From contig JABWDB010000001.1 of the NCBI GenBank assembly GCA_019614645.1, forward strand, positions 29,567,501 to 29,631,500: a stretch of DNA of 64,000 nt. The letters run 5' to 3'. Below are positions 51,344 through 62,099 of this stretch, piece after piece. The stretch's first letter is position 1. Every line of letters begins with the position of its first letter. The notes below the pieces were generated by a model. It was given only the letters and a program-made list of their open reading frames with translations. It searched no databases and was not told where the DNA came from. Source of the stretch: Stratiolaelaps scimitus (Eukaryota > Arthropoda > Arachnida > Mesostigmata > Laelapidae). The position numbers and the translations under genes are program-made.

Positions 51344-52573
51344 CAACGTATCCCGTAGCGCGGATATCTTTGTGTGGAATACTATATTTGATCCCCCTTT
51401 CGTTTCTCTAAAGAAATGAGGCGTTTCAAAAAACGGATCGGCATTTTAAGCAGGAACCGAGAGAATGAGTTGCCAATACTCGTTGCAATAATCAGGTTGG
51501 GCGACGCTATCTAGCTGGCGTAAAAATATACTGTCTGGTGTGAAAATATCACTATGTAAAAGCATTTTTCTTCGTGAAGCTTGTTCGAACACACGGAATA
51601 TAACAATTGTGCCCTGTCTAAGGTGAGAGTCTGCTTACGCTCTGCCCTGTGCGTCCTTTGTCTAAGGACACCTATTCAATGGTGGTAACGGCCTGAAATG
51701 TTTGGTATCGATGCTGAGAGGGTCCAGCGCGTCAGCCCGAAAACAGTTATAAGCAAACAATACGTCAACACTTGTGACAACCAGTGCATATTCTGGAAGG
51801 GTAGATGCGTAGAATAACAACATCAATCGACCGTCAGCATATAGTGATGCTGTTATGATGCACGACATGATTACGAGTTAGTTATTCTCAGATTCGGTAT
51901 ATATCAAACGTATCGTATACATGCCTTATTAATACAAATATCTAGAAGCGGCGGCGTACAAGATGAGAACAGCTGATGAAACGGTTCATTTAAATATTAC
52001 GACCATTTATGTCGACATACGCTATCTGCACAGAATGCGGATCTCTTCACTGGCGGATGGCCGCCCCGCACCTAAGTAAAATGCTCAAATAAGATATACC
52101 GCAGTGTTTCGCCGTTCACGATACGCAATACGTTGTAGTTTGGACGACAGCAGGCAGGTGCATTTGTGTCATTTAGAACCTCAGGTTACAGCCTCATGAT
52201 CGACGTGCAGTGCGGGACGGGATCTCGGAACATAACTCTGCCATTGGAACCGTTCTGTTGCTGCTGTTGTTACAACCCGATCCCTGGCAGCTGATTAAAG
52301 ACATACGGCCTCGCTGTGTGCCTGTGTGCACGCATGCATGGTCCCCTAGTCTGAGTCATCTGAGAAGCGGTAAAAGTAGTGAGAGCTTTTAATGGGTCGC
52401 TGGCTTCCATTATTGCTCGATAGGGCAACGACAAGACATGGCCTGACGTGACGGCTTTGAATGGCACGCGTCCCGTGAGACGGCGTGGTCCTGGAAGGTC
52501 GCGTGCCGGCAGTCGTCAGCTCTGTTTCTGCCGTTGTGTACCCAGGCCAAGAGTCGGTGTTGCTTCCAACGGT

Positions 52574-52620
52574 GGGAACGTTCCCGGGGCGGTGAGCCAT
52601 TTACGGCCGGGCCGTAAATG
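52574..52620. repeat. Two adjacent perfect palindromes
   Basis: GGGAACGTTCCC (52574-52585) is followed 12 bp later by a hairpin with arms CATTTACGGC/GCCGTAAATG around CGG (52598-52620). Two perfect dyads in under 50 bp suggest a protein-binding site or RNA structure. Confidence 0.8.
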
Positions 52621-52738
52621 TGCCCAGCGACAATATAATTATGAAGGCAAAGACTCACAAATCGGGCCCGGGGGTGGGGGGTGTTGAGCTTTGAAAGAAC
52701 AGTTGATTCTTTTAGCGCTAAAAACGCACTCGTCTTGT

Positions 52739-53218
52739 CTACCTCCCACTGCTCAAGTGGCGGCAACTGCAGCGGCAGCGATACCAGCACAATATAATGC
52801 ATAATGCCGACGATAAGTGTGGAGAAATGAGAGGCAAGAATGAAGGGTTGGTTGCTTCGGTTGGAGACATCACAGAAGGACGCACTGGAAAAGGCCTCAG
52901 CATTTTAGCATAAGAGTTGCTGCTGCTGCTGCTGTTGGTACTGATGCAGTGGTGCGGCTGCGGCGGCGATGATGACTGATTGTGGCTTTCCTGCGGGAAC
53001 CTGCTTTCCTGCCAAGAACTAGCATCGTAAAATACAACGCCCTGATCAACACGATGACTGTGGGAAGGCCCTATAAACAACATAGCAATAATTGATTTGC
53101 AAAGTAAACTTGTTTGCACAGTGTAGCATGGCGCCGGATCCAGTCGGTGGATGCAATCATATATAGAAAATTGTCGAACCAAATGTTCTCCTCCAATTCC
53201 CATGCACGCTGGGAGCAT
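52739..53218 (-). CDS. Weak candidate: 159-codon serine-rich frame
   Basis: The frame opens with a true ATG (MLPACMGIGGEHLVRQFSIY) and carries a serine run encoded by an antisense CTG repeat. It has no recognised domain and overlaps another open frame on the same strand. It lies inside the second-largest intron. It could be an alternative exon, but no phase-compatible splice pair was established. Confidence 0.13.
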   Translation of the reverse strand: MLPACMGIGGEHLVRQFSIYDCIHRLDPAPCYTVQTSLLCKSIIAMLFIGPSHSHRVDQGVVFYDASSWQESRFPQESHNQSSSPPQPHHCISTNSSSSSNSYAKMLRPFPVRPSVMSPTEATNPSFLPLISPHLSSALCIILCWYRCRCSCRHLSSGR

Positions 53219-54539
53219 TGTCTCGAGACAAACACACGAGACAAATGCTCGAATGGGATATTACTGTGGAAGCTACAAGGGAAGTTCGTAGCGTGAAAAA
53301 CGAGAAACAACAGTGTAGTGGGGGGTGGGAATGTTTGGTTGCACACTGTGGTGCAATTTCGTTAGCGATACGCTGCTCTAGAAACCACAGTTCGAGAGAG
53401 ACTTACGAGCGCATTTGGCCGCATCAGAACCATTTCTTGGCTAGCCCACGGAGACACCAAATGTGGATAATATTCGCACTGAAAGTCAACCTGCTGCTGC
53501 AGCTACTGCTGCTTTCTTGTTGTTCTGCTATTGGACGAGTCGCATAGATGAATGATCTTTGATGTGTTTGTTGTTCTACGGCGGCGAGCTACAGCTCTCG
53601 ACCGTCGAGGCGTGACAGCGCCATTGAGACTGCAGTACTTACCCGTCGTGAACATTAATAGCAGCGTTCCAATTGGAGATATGTAAGGTATTTTGCTAAT
53701 TGGAGTCGTCCGCATTCTTGATGATTAGCTGTTTACAGCGAGCCTACGAGAATAAATCAGTGCGTTACACTCGGGTAACGATCATTTGCACAGTTCGCTG
53801 CAGAGTTTACCGACGTATCCAATGTCGTTGCGGTCTTCATTATACGTCAAAGTCCAACGACAAATCTTTGCCGCTTGAAAAAGCATGGCAAATTTAACAC
53901 GCAACACATATAGATCGAATTAGTGGAGTGGTCATTCAGAATGGTTGTATCGTCCAAAAACGGGTGTGTTGGTAATTTTTCAACAGATGTTATGCGTTTT
54001 GTCGGGGCTGCAGGCTGACCCAGGATCAGGATTTACGCGCACGTTCGAAGCCTTGTATCGGTGACATTGTGGAAGCCACCAGGAAGGCGGACGTTTCGTA
54101 TCAATGCTAGTAACTTACTAGTATACATATATGTGTGATGTTTCGCGATTAAACACAAACATCTCAATGATTATTGAGGCGACTTATCAACAGACGTTCG
54201 TCTGTTAATGCCGTCTGGTGATATGTCGCTGCCGCATGTGTACGGAATGGTATAAACATTTAATCACCACCGCTCCCGCTGATCTTATTGTAAGCAACAA
54301 CATAACACGTTGATTCATACAATGTATAAGAATACCATGTATGGAATACAAACAAGACGATGACAAGCTCTCTTGTGTACGTGCCACTCGGATTGTAAAT
54401 ACATCTCAATCGTTGATGTTTGAGGCAGATTCGCCATTGTGCTATGTTCGTTGTATTTGTTCGGGATAATCCAGAAGGAATAACAATAATTGCGTGACAC
54501 TTCGAGTTAGGCATCAGCCATACAACAGTCGGGTAGCGA

Positions 54540-54680
54540 GAGTTGCCCCACCCCGTGTCCGCTCCCCGCCAAAGACGCCATCCTCTGTCGCGCGAGGTTG
54601 CTGTGTTGACCGCAGAGTATAAACAGACGCGCGGTGATTTCTGACTGCCGGCCAGTCGCCTCTGGCTAGGCTAGCTACGT
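54540..54680 (+). promoter_or_regulatory. Possible TATA-containing promoter
   Basis: TATAAA at 54618-54623 sits between GC-rich sequence (ACCCCGTGTCCGCTCCCCGC upstream) and CGCGCGGTG downstream, with an initiator-like TCTGACT about 25 bp later. The orientation would be opposite to the host gene. No downstream coding exon was found, so it remains a guess. Confidence 0.22.
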
Positions 54681-56077
54681 AACACTAACAGTGCAAGTTG
54701 TTTACGTCTTCGACGGCGATAATCAAAAACCACCGATTGATTGCTGTGATCTCATCAGTCGAGCTGATTGGTAGTCAGCCACCGTCATCAGCATCATGAT
54801 TGGTCGGGTTGTCTGGTTGGGTTGAAGTGGAAGACGCGAATCGAATTCACATCGTGACATAGAATGTCACATGGAAGGCAAGCTCTTCAATGCTTTTTCC
54901 CCTTGAATCCGTTATCTTGTTCGAGGCTACGGCGGTAACGCCATGTTGAAGGTCTCGCGTCGATCCCTTCGCAGAGCAAATACTTTAGTTAGTCGACGCT
55001 TGTATTGAGAACGGATGAAGTCTTTTGAACGTCTTGGTTAAAACTCTATGCAGCGTTTTTCAGCATGCTTCATGTGGCGTGAGGGAAGCTGTCCAGCTGA
55101 GCTCCATTGAAAGAGATGTTGCATCAGCTGCCTACTTTACACAAGCAGCCCCATCGAACGACGAAATTTCAGCTTGACGTCGAGAACAAAACACGAGTCA
55201 TATATAAAATCACTTGATGCGAAGGACGTGCGTCGAGAAACACGTGACATGCGCAACCGTTTGTGTCGTGTCACACTAACGCACGTTTACGCGCCACACT
55301 CACTTAAGAGTTATCTAGAAGCAGGCGGAGAGGGTGGACAAGCAGCTCTTGTTCAATCTCGTCGCACGCAGTCGGCCCTGCCGGCCCGATTTCTTGACCC
55401 TGTACCCCATCCCTGAGGGTGGTAATTCTTAGATGTATCGTCTAATTGTTAAAACTAACCACTATAGTAGGATGGATACGAATGACTGACGCTGGTCGCG
55501 AGACGTCAAATGACGTCTGCGATCCTCAGGCCGAAAGGGAACATTCATTGGAAATGAACTAAGCATAACTCAGTAGCGAGTCATTAATACGAAATTGTGG
55601 CCAAATGTAGAACGAACTCGGAACTACAGCGATCCGCGTCAGCAGTTTCAACGGACTTCAACAGAGAGGAATGAGTTAGAAAAATTGATGATTCGGAGTC
55701 CAGCTAAGAATTAAAGACGTTTAATCGGCGTATCGGAGTACAGCAACGTGGCATACGACAGAACCTAAGATTTGCAAGGATTGCAGTTTCTTTAACAAAA
55801 CAAATAAGCCTTCACCTTTACCGCTATAGTACTATAGATACTCAAATACAGCCTTCCACAATACTAGGAGAGACATAGAGAGAGGCAGGCTTATATATTC
55901 CTGGTGGGCGCAATCATCCACATCGTATGCAGTATTCGGCAAGCGGTTTTTACAGCGGCAGCTATCGATGACAAAGTGGATAAATTGTTACCTATAAATC
56001 TCGCCTGTTAAGTTTACGATGCGATTTGTTGCGATCTTATCAGCTGGCATTGAGAGCCATTTTCGATCGCGACTAAC

Positions 56078-56428
56078 CTTGTGAAATTTCCGAGAGGCCG
56101 AATTTCTCCCTCCTGTACGACCACGCTCTGCTTTTCGGCTCGGCCAGAGCTGCAACCGGCTCCACCTTCACCGCCGCTGTTGAGGTTGCTATTCTTCGTG
56201 CTGATAACGCCACTGCTGGTTGTTGAATTTGCCGATGGGACAGCGGAACGTGCACCATCAGCAACAGCAGAAAGTCGTGTATCCGAGGCTGTTTGCTGAA
56301 GCTGCTGCTGCTGCTGTGGCGGCGACACCGTCGAGACGGCGCTACGGACGATGTTCTTGGTGTGTTTCTTTGGTCTTCGGGGAGGTGTAACCGGCTTCCT
56401 CCCTGGTCCTCCCGCGTCGGTGGGACCT
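56078..56428 (-). CDS. Exon 2: basic, polyQ and Ser/Thr-rich N-terminal linker, residues 34-150
   Basis: The acceptor is caaatttcag|AGGTCC and the donor CACAAG|GTTAGT, phase 2 at both ends. The reading begins GPTDAGGPGRKPVTPPRRPKK, a proline/arginine/lysine-rich stretch. A glutamine run (PPQQQQQLQQ) and a Ser/Thr/Gly-rich segment follow, ending GEIRPLGNFTR, where the arginine is split across the intron and continues directly into exon 3. Such sequence is normally disordered. The basic patch could be a nuclear localisation signal, but that is inference. A second frame over the same bases is open for 125 codons (56450-56073); it lacks matching phases and is treated as a shadow. The join to exon 3 is strengthened because the split codon AG|G yields a sensible R-R junction. 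Confidence 0.75.
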
Positions 56429-58299
56429 CTGAAATTTGAACATAAGACACATCCGCTATGATTACTCCGATATCAATTCCTTGTTCGACACCATTATCCT
56501 ACTGATAGTTATTCGAATTTCACGGGTATACTAAAAGCTTCTGTGAGCTATGGTGAACACAGCTCGACGCCTGAGCGCAACTGAGCCACCTGCAACAGAA
56601 CTTTGATAGCCAGACATGACATTCTTATGAACGATCAACAGGAACAACTTGAGAAATAGTGTTTCACACTCTGCGGTTGAAACCCCTCAACTCTGAGCGC
56701 TTCCCAGTAAGATGTATGTGAACCCTTGATGGCAAGCTCATGCAAACAACTATGTATCAGAAGTTGCCCCCGAGAGCCCAAGTTTGTTTATCTTCGCACT
56801 GTATTTTTTTGCTCGCAACTTCATTCCTCTTGGAAAGTGGTAGACGTTTGTGTATATTCCCCGTCACAAGTTAGAAAAACCTACTGCCTGATAGTCCGAC
56901 AACAAACTCACTCAACTGATAAACATATAATTCTGATGTTTGTCTGTACAACGACGAGCGATTTCTGCCTCTCGACACGAGCATGATTACCAGCAACAGC
57001 AAGCAGCCAACCGTTGCTCAGCAATCTAACTGACTCACTCGTGAGCACAATAGATCAGAGATTTTTGTTGGTGCCATGTTGTTTGTTTTACTTGCTTGCT
57101 ATTGCCAGCCTGGCCGACCACTGCTCTCTTCGATAGCCACCGCAGTTAGCCGCCGCCCGATCGCTTAACGCCGTATATGGTTGTTTATCAGCCGAATCGT
57201 CCACCCAACCCATCTGTGGTTCTACCCATAATCTATATACATGCATTCAAATGCTATATGTTTGACAAATCCTTACATTCATCCAAGTCAAGTAGTCGGA
57301 CCGTTTTATCGGCTTAACGTATGTAAACGACCGATTGTTGACCGGGCCAATATCGAACTCTCAATGGCATAGAATACTCAGCCTATCGCACGTACACGCA
57401 CGCGCACAAACACAACGGCGACCTATACGGGCTCCCTCCAGGGACTACTTTATCGTCAATGCCCCAACCTACATTGTACAGTGTAATAAGAGCATTGTCG
57501 TTATCTAGTGCTTTAGATTGACCATGGACTGAGTGACTTGTTCGTTAGTTAGTTGCTAGGAAATCTACGAAATCCCGTAGTGCTATGTGTTCATTAGCTA
57601 TGTAATAATTTGAAGTTGCTTGACTTCTTGCAGATCTTATTGGATCGTCTAAAATCAGCAGCATGCACGAGTCCAATCTCCACGTTCGGTACATACTATA
57701 TTAGCAAGTCGAAATATGTAGTGGTAAGGATCCTTTTTTGTTATTCATATTTATATTGGGAAAATAGCTCTACATCGTAGAGTGCCAGGGCTCAGCGTTC
57801 ATTAAAATACACCATCCAGTGGGATGTTCTTCTCTTACAGGAAAGGAATGCTACAGGCTCAACGACCTCGAAACTGTTATCGCTAAAGACGCACAAATAA
57901 TGAGCATTTATATTTACGTTGTTCATGCTTACGTAGGTGACTCGTTGGGCCCGGCCCAGAAGGTTGATCTCGCTCCGCAACATTTGCTAGCGATTTCTAA
58001 AATTTCTTTATTTCTAAAATTCTTTTACCTTACCCTTCTTGGGTAACAGAACCACATATAAGATAGCCACAATTCGCTCAGTGAACCGAATAGGTTCTGC
58101 TCTCTCTCTCGTTGTTTGTATCGTCGAGTCCAGCAATTACTTCATTGACGATACGCCTTATAGCTTCGCTATTTCACTGGTGACGTTCGACCGGCGACCA
58201 TGGGTATCGATCGCTATCTGAATTACTGTATGTATTAGTGATGTCCATTGTTACTGGTGCGGCTACTCTATTTATTAGTATCGTCGCCGCTGTTGCTAC

Positions 58300-58400
58300 C
58301 TTTGCGCTTGCTCTGCACGAGTGAGTCCGCCGGAAAGGTCCGCCATCTCGTGCACAACGTCGCAGCATCCCACGTCGACATCGGCTGATACAAGACCCAT
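58300..58400 (-). CDS. Exon 1 (putative first coding exon), residues 1-33
   Basis: The proposed start is the ATG at 58400-58398, in good Kozak context (G at -3, G at +4). It encodes MGLVSADVDVGCCDVVHEMA and continues to a donor, CAAAG|GTAGCA. The exon ends two bases into a codon, which matches the single base that opens exon 2 and gives an arginine across the junction. The frame stays open upstream past 58490 towards a (CT)n run, so an upstream exon or an earlier start is possible. The donor is weaker than the others in this gene (C at intron position +5). Composition is acidic and low-complexity, with no recognised domain. This is the least certain exon; phase match and proximity support it, not homology. 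Confidence 0.5.
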
Positions 58401-58513
58401 GTCATTGACAGCGACTATAGCAGTATCAGCAACAGCAGCAGCAGCACCGGAATTGACGCATCCCGTTTCGAAGATATCGCTGTTGTTCAATCGTTCTATG
58501 ACACTGCAGAGTA

Positions 58514-58541
58514 TCTCTCTCTCTCTCTCTCTCTCTCTCCC
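58514..58541. repeat. (CT)n microsatellite just upstream of exon 1
   Basis: About 13 CT units. On the gene's own strand this reads (GA)n, a motif bound by GAGA-type factors in insects; whether that applies here is unknown. Confidence 0.9.
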
Positions 58542-58903
58542 TTTGTGTGTTCAATGTGTGTAAGGGTGACGAAAAGAAATTCTTAAACGGAAGACTACCA
58601 AAGCTACTCCCTCACCCCTTAACACTGTGTCCCGGTCGATGAATGATGAACGACTTCAAGGAATGCCCGCGCGGTTATACAATTCACAGACAACGCGGCA
58701 GGCAGCGATAGACAGCAACAACAGCAATTAGACGGGGCAACAGAAGCTCGTCGCTGTCATATAATAACGATTATACGCTGTGTTTCTAGACAGGCTTGCG
58801 TGACGATATGCCGTTGTCGTATTCGCCGGGGTCGCTGTGTTCTTCTAAGTTCTCTGGTGGTGATCGCAGTAGGATGCAGCAGCCAGTGGCATAACGTTAC
58901 CCG

Positions 58904-58923
58904 ATATATATATATATATATAT
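58904..58923. repeat. (AT)n microsatellite
   Basis: A perfect AT run of about 9 to 10 units. Confidence 0.9.
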
Positions 58924-60074
58924 TAATTACAAAACAAGATAGATAATACACGAACTCGCGCGCGCATACACACAGGCATCCAGATCGATGTCGCGCTCGA
59001 AAACACGCAGCTTTCACACACAAATTTGCATAATTTTACAGCATCAACTGCGTACACCGCAGCAGTTCAATGTTGAGCTGACGGCGGCCACAGCCCAAGC
59101 AGTTGTCATTGTTACGACAGCAACAGCAACAACAACAACAAACTGTAAATCAATAATAGCACCGTCATTTCGGTAACATTATGGTGTTGATGTTCATTTG
59201 GACTCCGGGTACTGTGATTCGCGCCCTGTCATACCGGAAGGGCGAAGCGGCGTCGGCGGCACACTCGCTTGCATCGTCACTATGAGCGGGTCCCGCTGTC
59301 TGGACGGATTAGTGGAACCTCCTAAATGACGTCAGCGTTATAGCAGCGGATCAGCATTTGGTTTGCCACGTTAAGCAGTCGGCATCGGTGACGTGTTGTT
59401 TTCACGATGATATCTCCACACGACCCAAGATGAGACGTGCGGTGGAATGAGCGGCGGAAAATCTCACAGCGGCTGCCTTTCTGGAATAATTTCTCGGAGG
59501 GTGATTTAATAGCCGGCCTCGTCGACATGCGACAATTACGAACTGCTTGCGTAACATGGTAAGCTGCGACGATTGGTAGTCGCCCTTTCGACTCGATGTT
59601 TGACTTCGCGTTAACGAAAACTAACTGATACCGTATTTGACTGACAAACGCGCGATTCGATCCGGTACGCAGTGAGTAGGTCTGTTGAATGGGGGGCCCG
59701 TGGCAGAGCTTCGAGTGCGGGGCCTCTCGAGTTCATCAACGTTTGACAACTATTCATATTTGACCACGATTGACTACGATACCACTGTTCCGGTCCGATT
59801 CATCTTCGAATCATCGTAGAAACATGAAGGAAAGCAATTTTTTTTCTTCTACCTTCATTGATCAATGTGGAGAAAGTGAGAGGCGCACCCGAAATTGCAC
59901 TTGAGTGCGCCTAAGTGCCATATCGTATTGCAAGCGTATTACTCGAATACGTGAATTGAGGCAGATTTCGCCCCTTGGGGATTTCGGCAAAGGGAGTGCC
60001 ACAAGGCCTTCGCCAACTAGAGGATGATTTGAATAAGGACATAACAACATGGTTGAGTCTGTTTTTATGCGGCA

Positions 60075-60401
60075 ATGAGAACATTTGGAATAAGTCTACT
60101 TCGTAGCGCTAGGCATTTGACGCATGGGTGGCCACTCCACTTCAATGGAAATTTAATTTCGGTAGCAATCGAAAAGTCATTGCTGATCGTTAACACGGAC
60201 CGTCCTTTGGTTGGCGGACATTACGACGGATACTTGAACTTCCTAACGCAATTCGTTGTGGAGTCTTTCGGCATTCGAGAAGAATATTCAGAACGTGAAA
60301 ATCGGAAATCCGAAGCGTCTGGTCCGAGCAATCGCTCCGTTAGCTCGGCTTACGTCCGACGCAGATGTCGCGAAGATAACACGAACGTCATCACGCCCTG
60401 A
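60075..60401 (+). CDS. Weak candidate: unrecognised 108-codon frame
   Basis: A frame with a true ATG reads MRTFGISLLRSARHLTHGWP and ends in an Arg/Ser-rich tail. A second open frame overlaps its 3' half, so at most one is real. No motif or splice site supports either. Confidence 0.13.
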   Translation: MRTFGISLLRSARHLTHGWPLHFNGNLISVAIEKSLLIVNTDRPLVGGHYDGYLNFLTQFVVESFGIREEYSERENRKSEASGPSNRSVSSAYVRRRCREDNTNVITP

Positions 60402-60811
60402 ACGACACAGTGACGATGATGACAACGATGAGATAGTATGTACATACGTAAGCAGGAAATAGCGTCCGGGTTACCGTCTATTCATCTTCGGGGCGACGTA
60501 CAAAATTAGACGCTTTAAGTGTTTGCTATTATGAGTGCTATTATGAGTTGCATCATCATCAGTACGCTTGAGACGGTCACTGAGTGACGGGGAACTACGT
60601 GCGCTGTCTGACGTAAATTGTGGTTCCATACTTACTTCGAATAAGACTCAAATTTCCATTATACTAATGGCTTAATAGATATTATCTTGTTACGAACAAG
60701 TGCAGCCTGCCTGCCTGAGCAGAGACTAATAAGCGCCATAAAACGTATAATAACACACAATATAGTATGTCTCGTCGATATCCTCTATTGCTCATTCAAA
60801 CGAAAAAACTA

Positions 60812-62099
60812 GGTTGACCCAAAAATAATGACACACATATAAATTTCAATATCGGCAAAACTAACTAGGTTAAAATAAAGAGTTTTTAGTATGAGCTAGA
60901 AGTATGCACTTATTTTATTTGTACATTGGTCCCAGAGTTCTGGCAGCCTTCTGACGGCTACGTATGCACCATTTCTATTACCATTTATAACTTGGTTATT
61001 TAAGGCCTCTCGGAGTAAATAGATGTTTGCATACCTTGTGCCACCTATAGCCCTCTTTAATCAACGGAAGCAACCATAGTCTCACGGGCTTAAATCGGGA
61101 GAATAAGATAGGGTGATGCCATCGCTCAATCTTGTTGACCTTAAGCTAGAACGTAATTCCATTTCTACGATGTGCCCTAGCATTGTCATCGAGCAACCAC
61201 ACTCGGTGCTTCCACTTGCTATGCCAATTATTCATGAGTCCCTTCAAGAACTCGAGATATCGAGCCGAGTCCATTATTCTTTTGAGCCCAAAATCTCGTA
61301 GTGGCAAATTCCGTTGAAATCCATGGCAAGTGCTACCATTACTTTAGGCCCGAACCTATTTGGTACGGCTACCGCCATTGCCTGTTCACTTGGTCGTAGC
61401 CACTGCTTCACTTGATCTTTTTCCGCTCCTCTATCCACAGGCTAACCCATGTCTCGTCCACGGCAACGGTATGCTCTAGACGACTCGTTTGCTGCCTATA
61501 TATCTTCAAATTATCTCGCCAACACTCCGCACACATTTTTAGTTGGACAGGACCGAGTTCACGAGGGGCCCATTTTGCACCTTCTTTCTGCATCCTCAGA
61601 TTATTTTTAATAATTCGACGACATATTTTAAAAGGCACGCCAATCTTAGCCGACAAAGTCATCAATGACCAAGCCCAAGTCTGCTCAAAAGCTTTTGCGA
61701 TTATCTCGATCCGTTCATTTAATTGAGATTGGGGAAGGGGTGGGCGCCCTCGATGTTTATTAATGTCCCAGCAGCCTTACCTAAACTGGGCACACCAACG
61801 GCACACCTGTCGTCGATTCAGGGCATTATGGCCGTGCACACTAACCAACCTTCGATATATTTCAGCTAGACATTTCTTCTTTTGAAACGTAAACCTGACA
61901 CTTTTCTTGTGACAATACAAGTCTGCGGGACCTGTTCCGGCGGTTGCCATTTCGAACGCCCAACGAAAGCCGAATGCTAGCTGCTTTCGCGCCGCCTGCT
62001 TGCTAATTGTTGTGTCTACTACCCGCCAAATTTGAATTCAAACCGGCCAGGCCTAAGAATTCGGCACAAGACGATAGTCTCATTATTTTTGGGTCAAGC
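60812..62099 (-). mobile_element. Mariner-type DNA transposon, 1288 bp
   Basis: The left end GGTTGACCCAAAAATAATGA and the right end (reverse complement GCTTGACCCAAAAATAATGA) form 20-bp terminal inverted repeats with one mismatch. Both sides are flanked by TA (60810-60811 and 62100-62101), the usual target duplication. Length and a minus-strand transposase relic inside fit the Tc1/mariner superfamily. It lies about 2.4 kb upstream of exon 1. The ends are well preserved but the coding part is broken, so it cannot move by its own transposase. Confidence 0.93.
61041..61950 (-). pseudogene. Broken mariner transposase (DDE/D type)
   Basis: The frame opens at the ATG 61950-61948 (MATAGTGPADLYCHKKSVRF), with a helix-turn-helix-like N-terminus. 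An in-frame TAA interrupts it at 61779-61777, after which the frame continues. The first catalytic aspartate lies in VDETWVSLW (61458-61447 for DETW). A stop follows at 61410-61408, with the reading shifted by one base near 61425. The second aspartate is in LDDNARAHR (61193-61167). A degraded YSPDLSP block at about 61107-61087, in another frame, holds the third. At least one stop and two or three frameshifts make it inactive. The spacing of the last two acidic residues fits the D34D arrangement of mariner proteins, allowing for small deletions. Confidence 0.88.

Larger units (their letters stand above)
40506..56077. other. 15.6-kb intron between exons 2 and 3
   Basis: It contains seven (AT)n loci, GC-rich patches at about 45.4-45.9 and 52.2-52.8 kb, paired palindromes at 52.57-52.62 kb, a TATA-containing GC-rich patch at 54.6 kb and homopolymer G/C runs (40215, 45301, 49440). 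No nested gene is recognised. Confidence 0.6.
4638..58400 (-). other. Gene span: ten-exon gene for a tandem NDT-like protein
   Basis: This entry covers the whole gene, coding part only; exons follow separately. Seen: ten blocks on the minus strand, each bounded by AG acceptor and GT donor, join with consistent phases (2,2,2,1,0,2,2,2,0) into 2046 nt, 681 residues plus TAG. Predicted domains are a low-complexity N-terminus (1-150), a calmodulin-like EF-hand-fold region (about 152-225), a linker (226-291), NDT-like domain 1 (292-about 400), a second weak EF-like stretch (about 485-512) and NDT-like domain 2 (540-about 675). Known of the family: nucleoside 2-deoxyribosyltransferases swap bases on deoxynucleosides using an active-site glutamate. 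Inferred: the protein binds or acts on a nucleotide-like ligand. Substrate and pathway cannot be told. There is no signal peptide or membrane segment, so it is probably intracellular. I do not recognise the orthologue by name. Confidence 0.82.
58401..60811. other. 5' flank between exon 1 and the mariner element
   Basis: It holds a (CT)n run at 58514-58541, an (AT)n run at 58904-58923 and CAA/CAG-rich patches. If exon 1 is the true first coding exon, the promoter should lie here. A 108-codon frame at 60075-60401 and an overlapping one at 60256-60462 have no recognised match. Confidence 0.45.

Noticed and set aside
56073..56450. Second 125-codon frame over exon 2
   Set aside because: It runs through the acceptor site and its phase does not fit exon 3, whereas the chosen frame fits on both sides.
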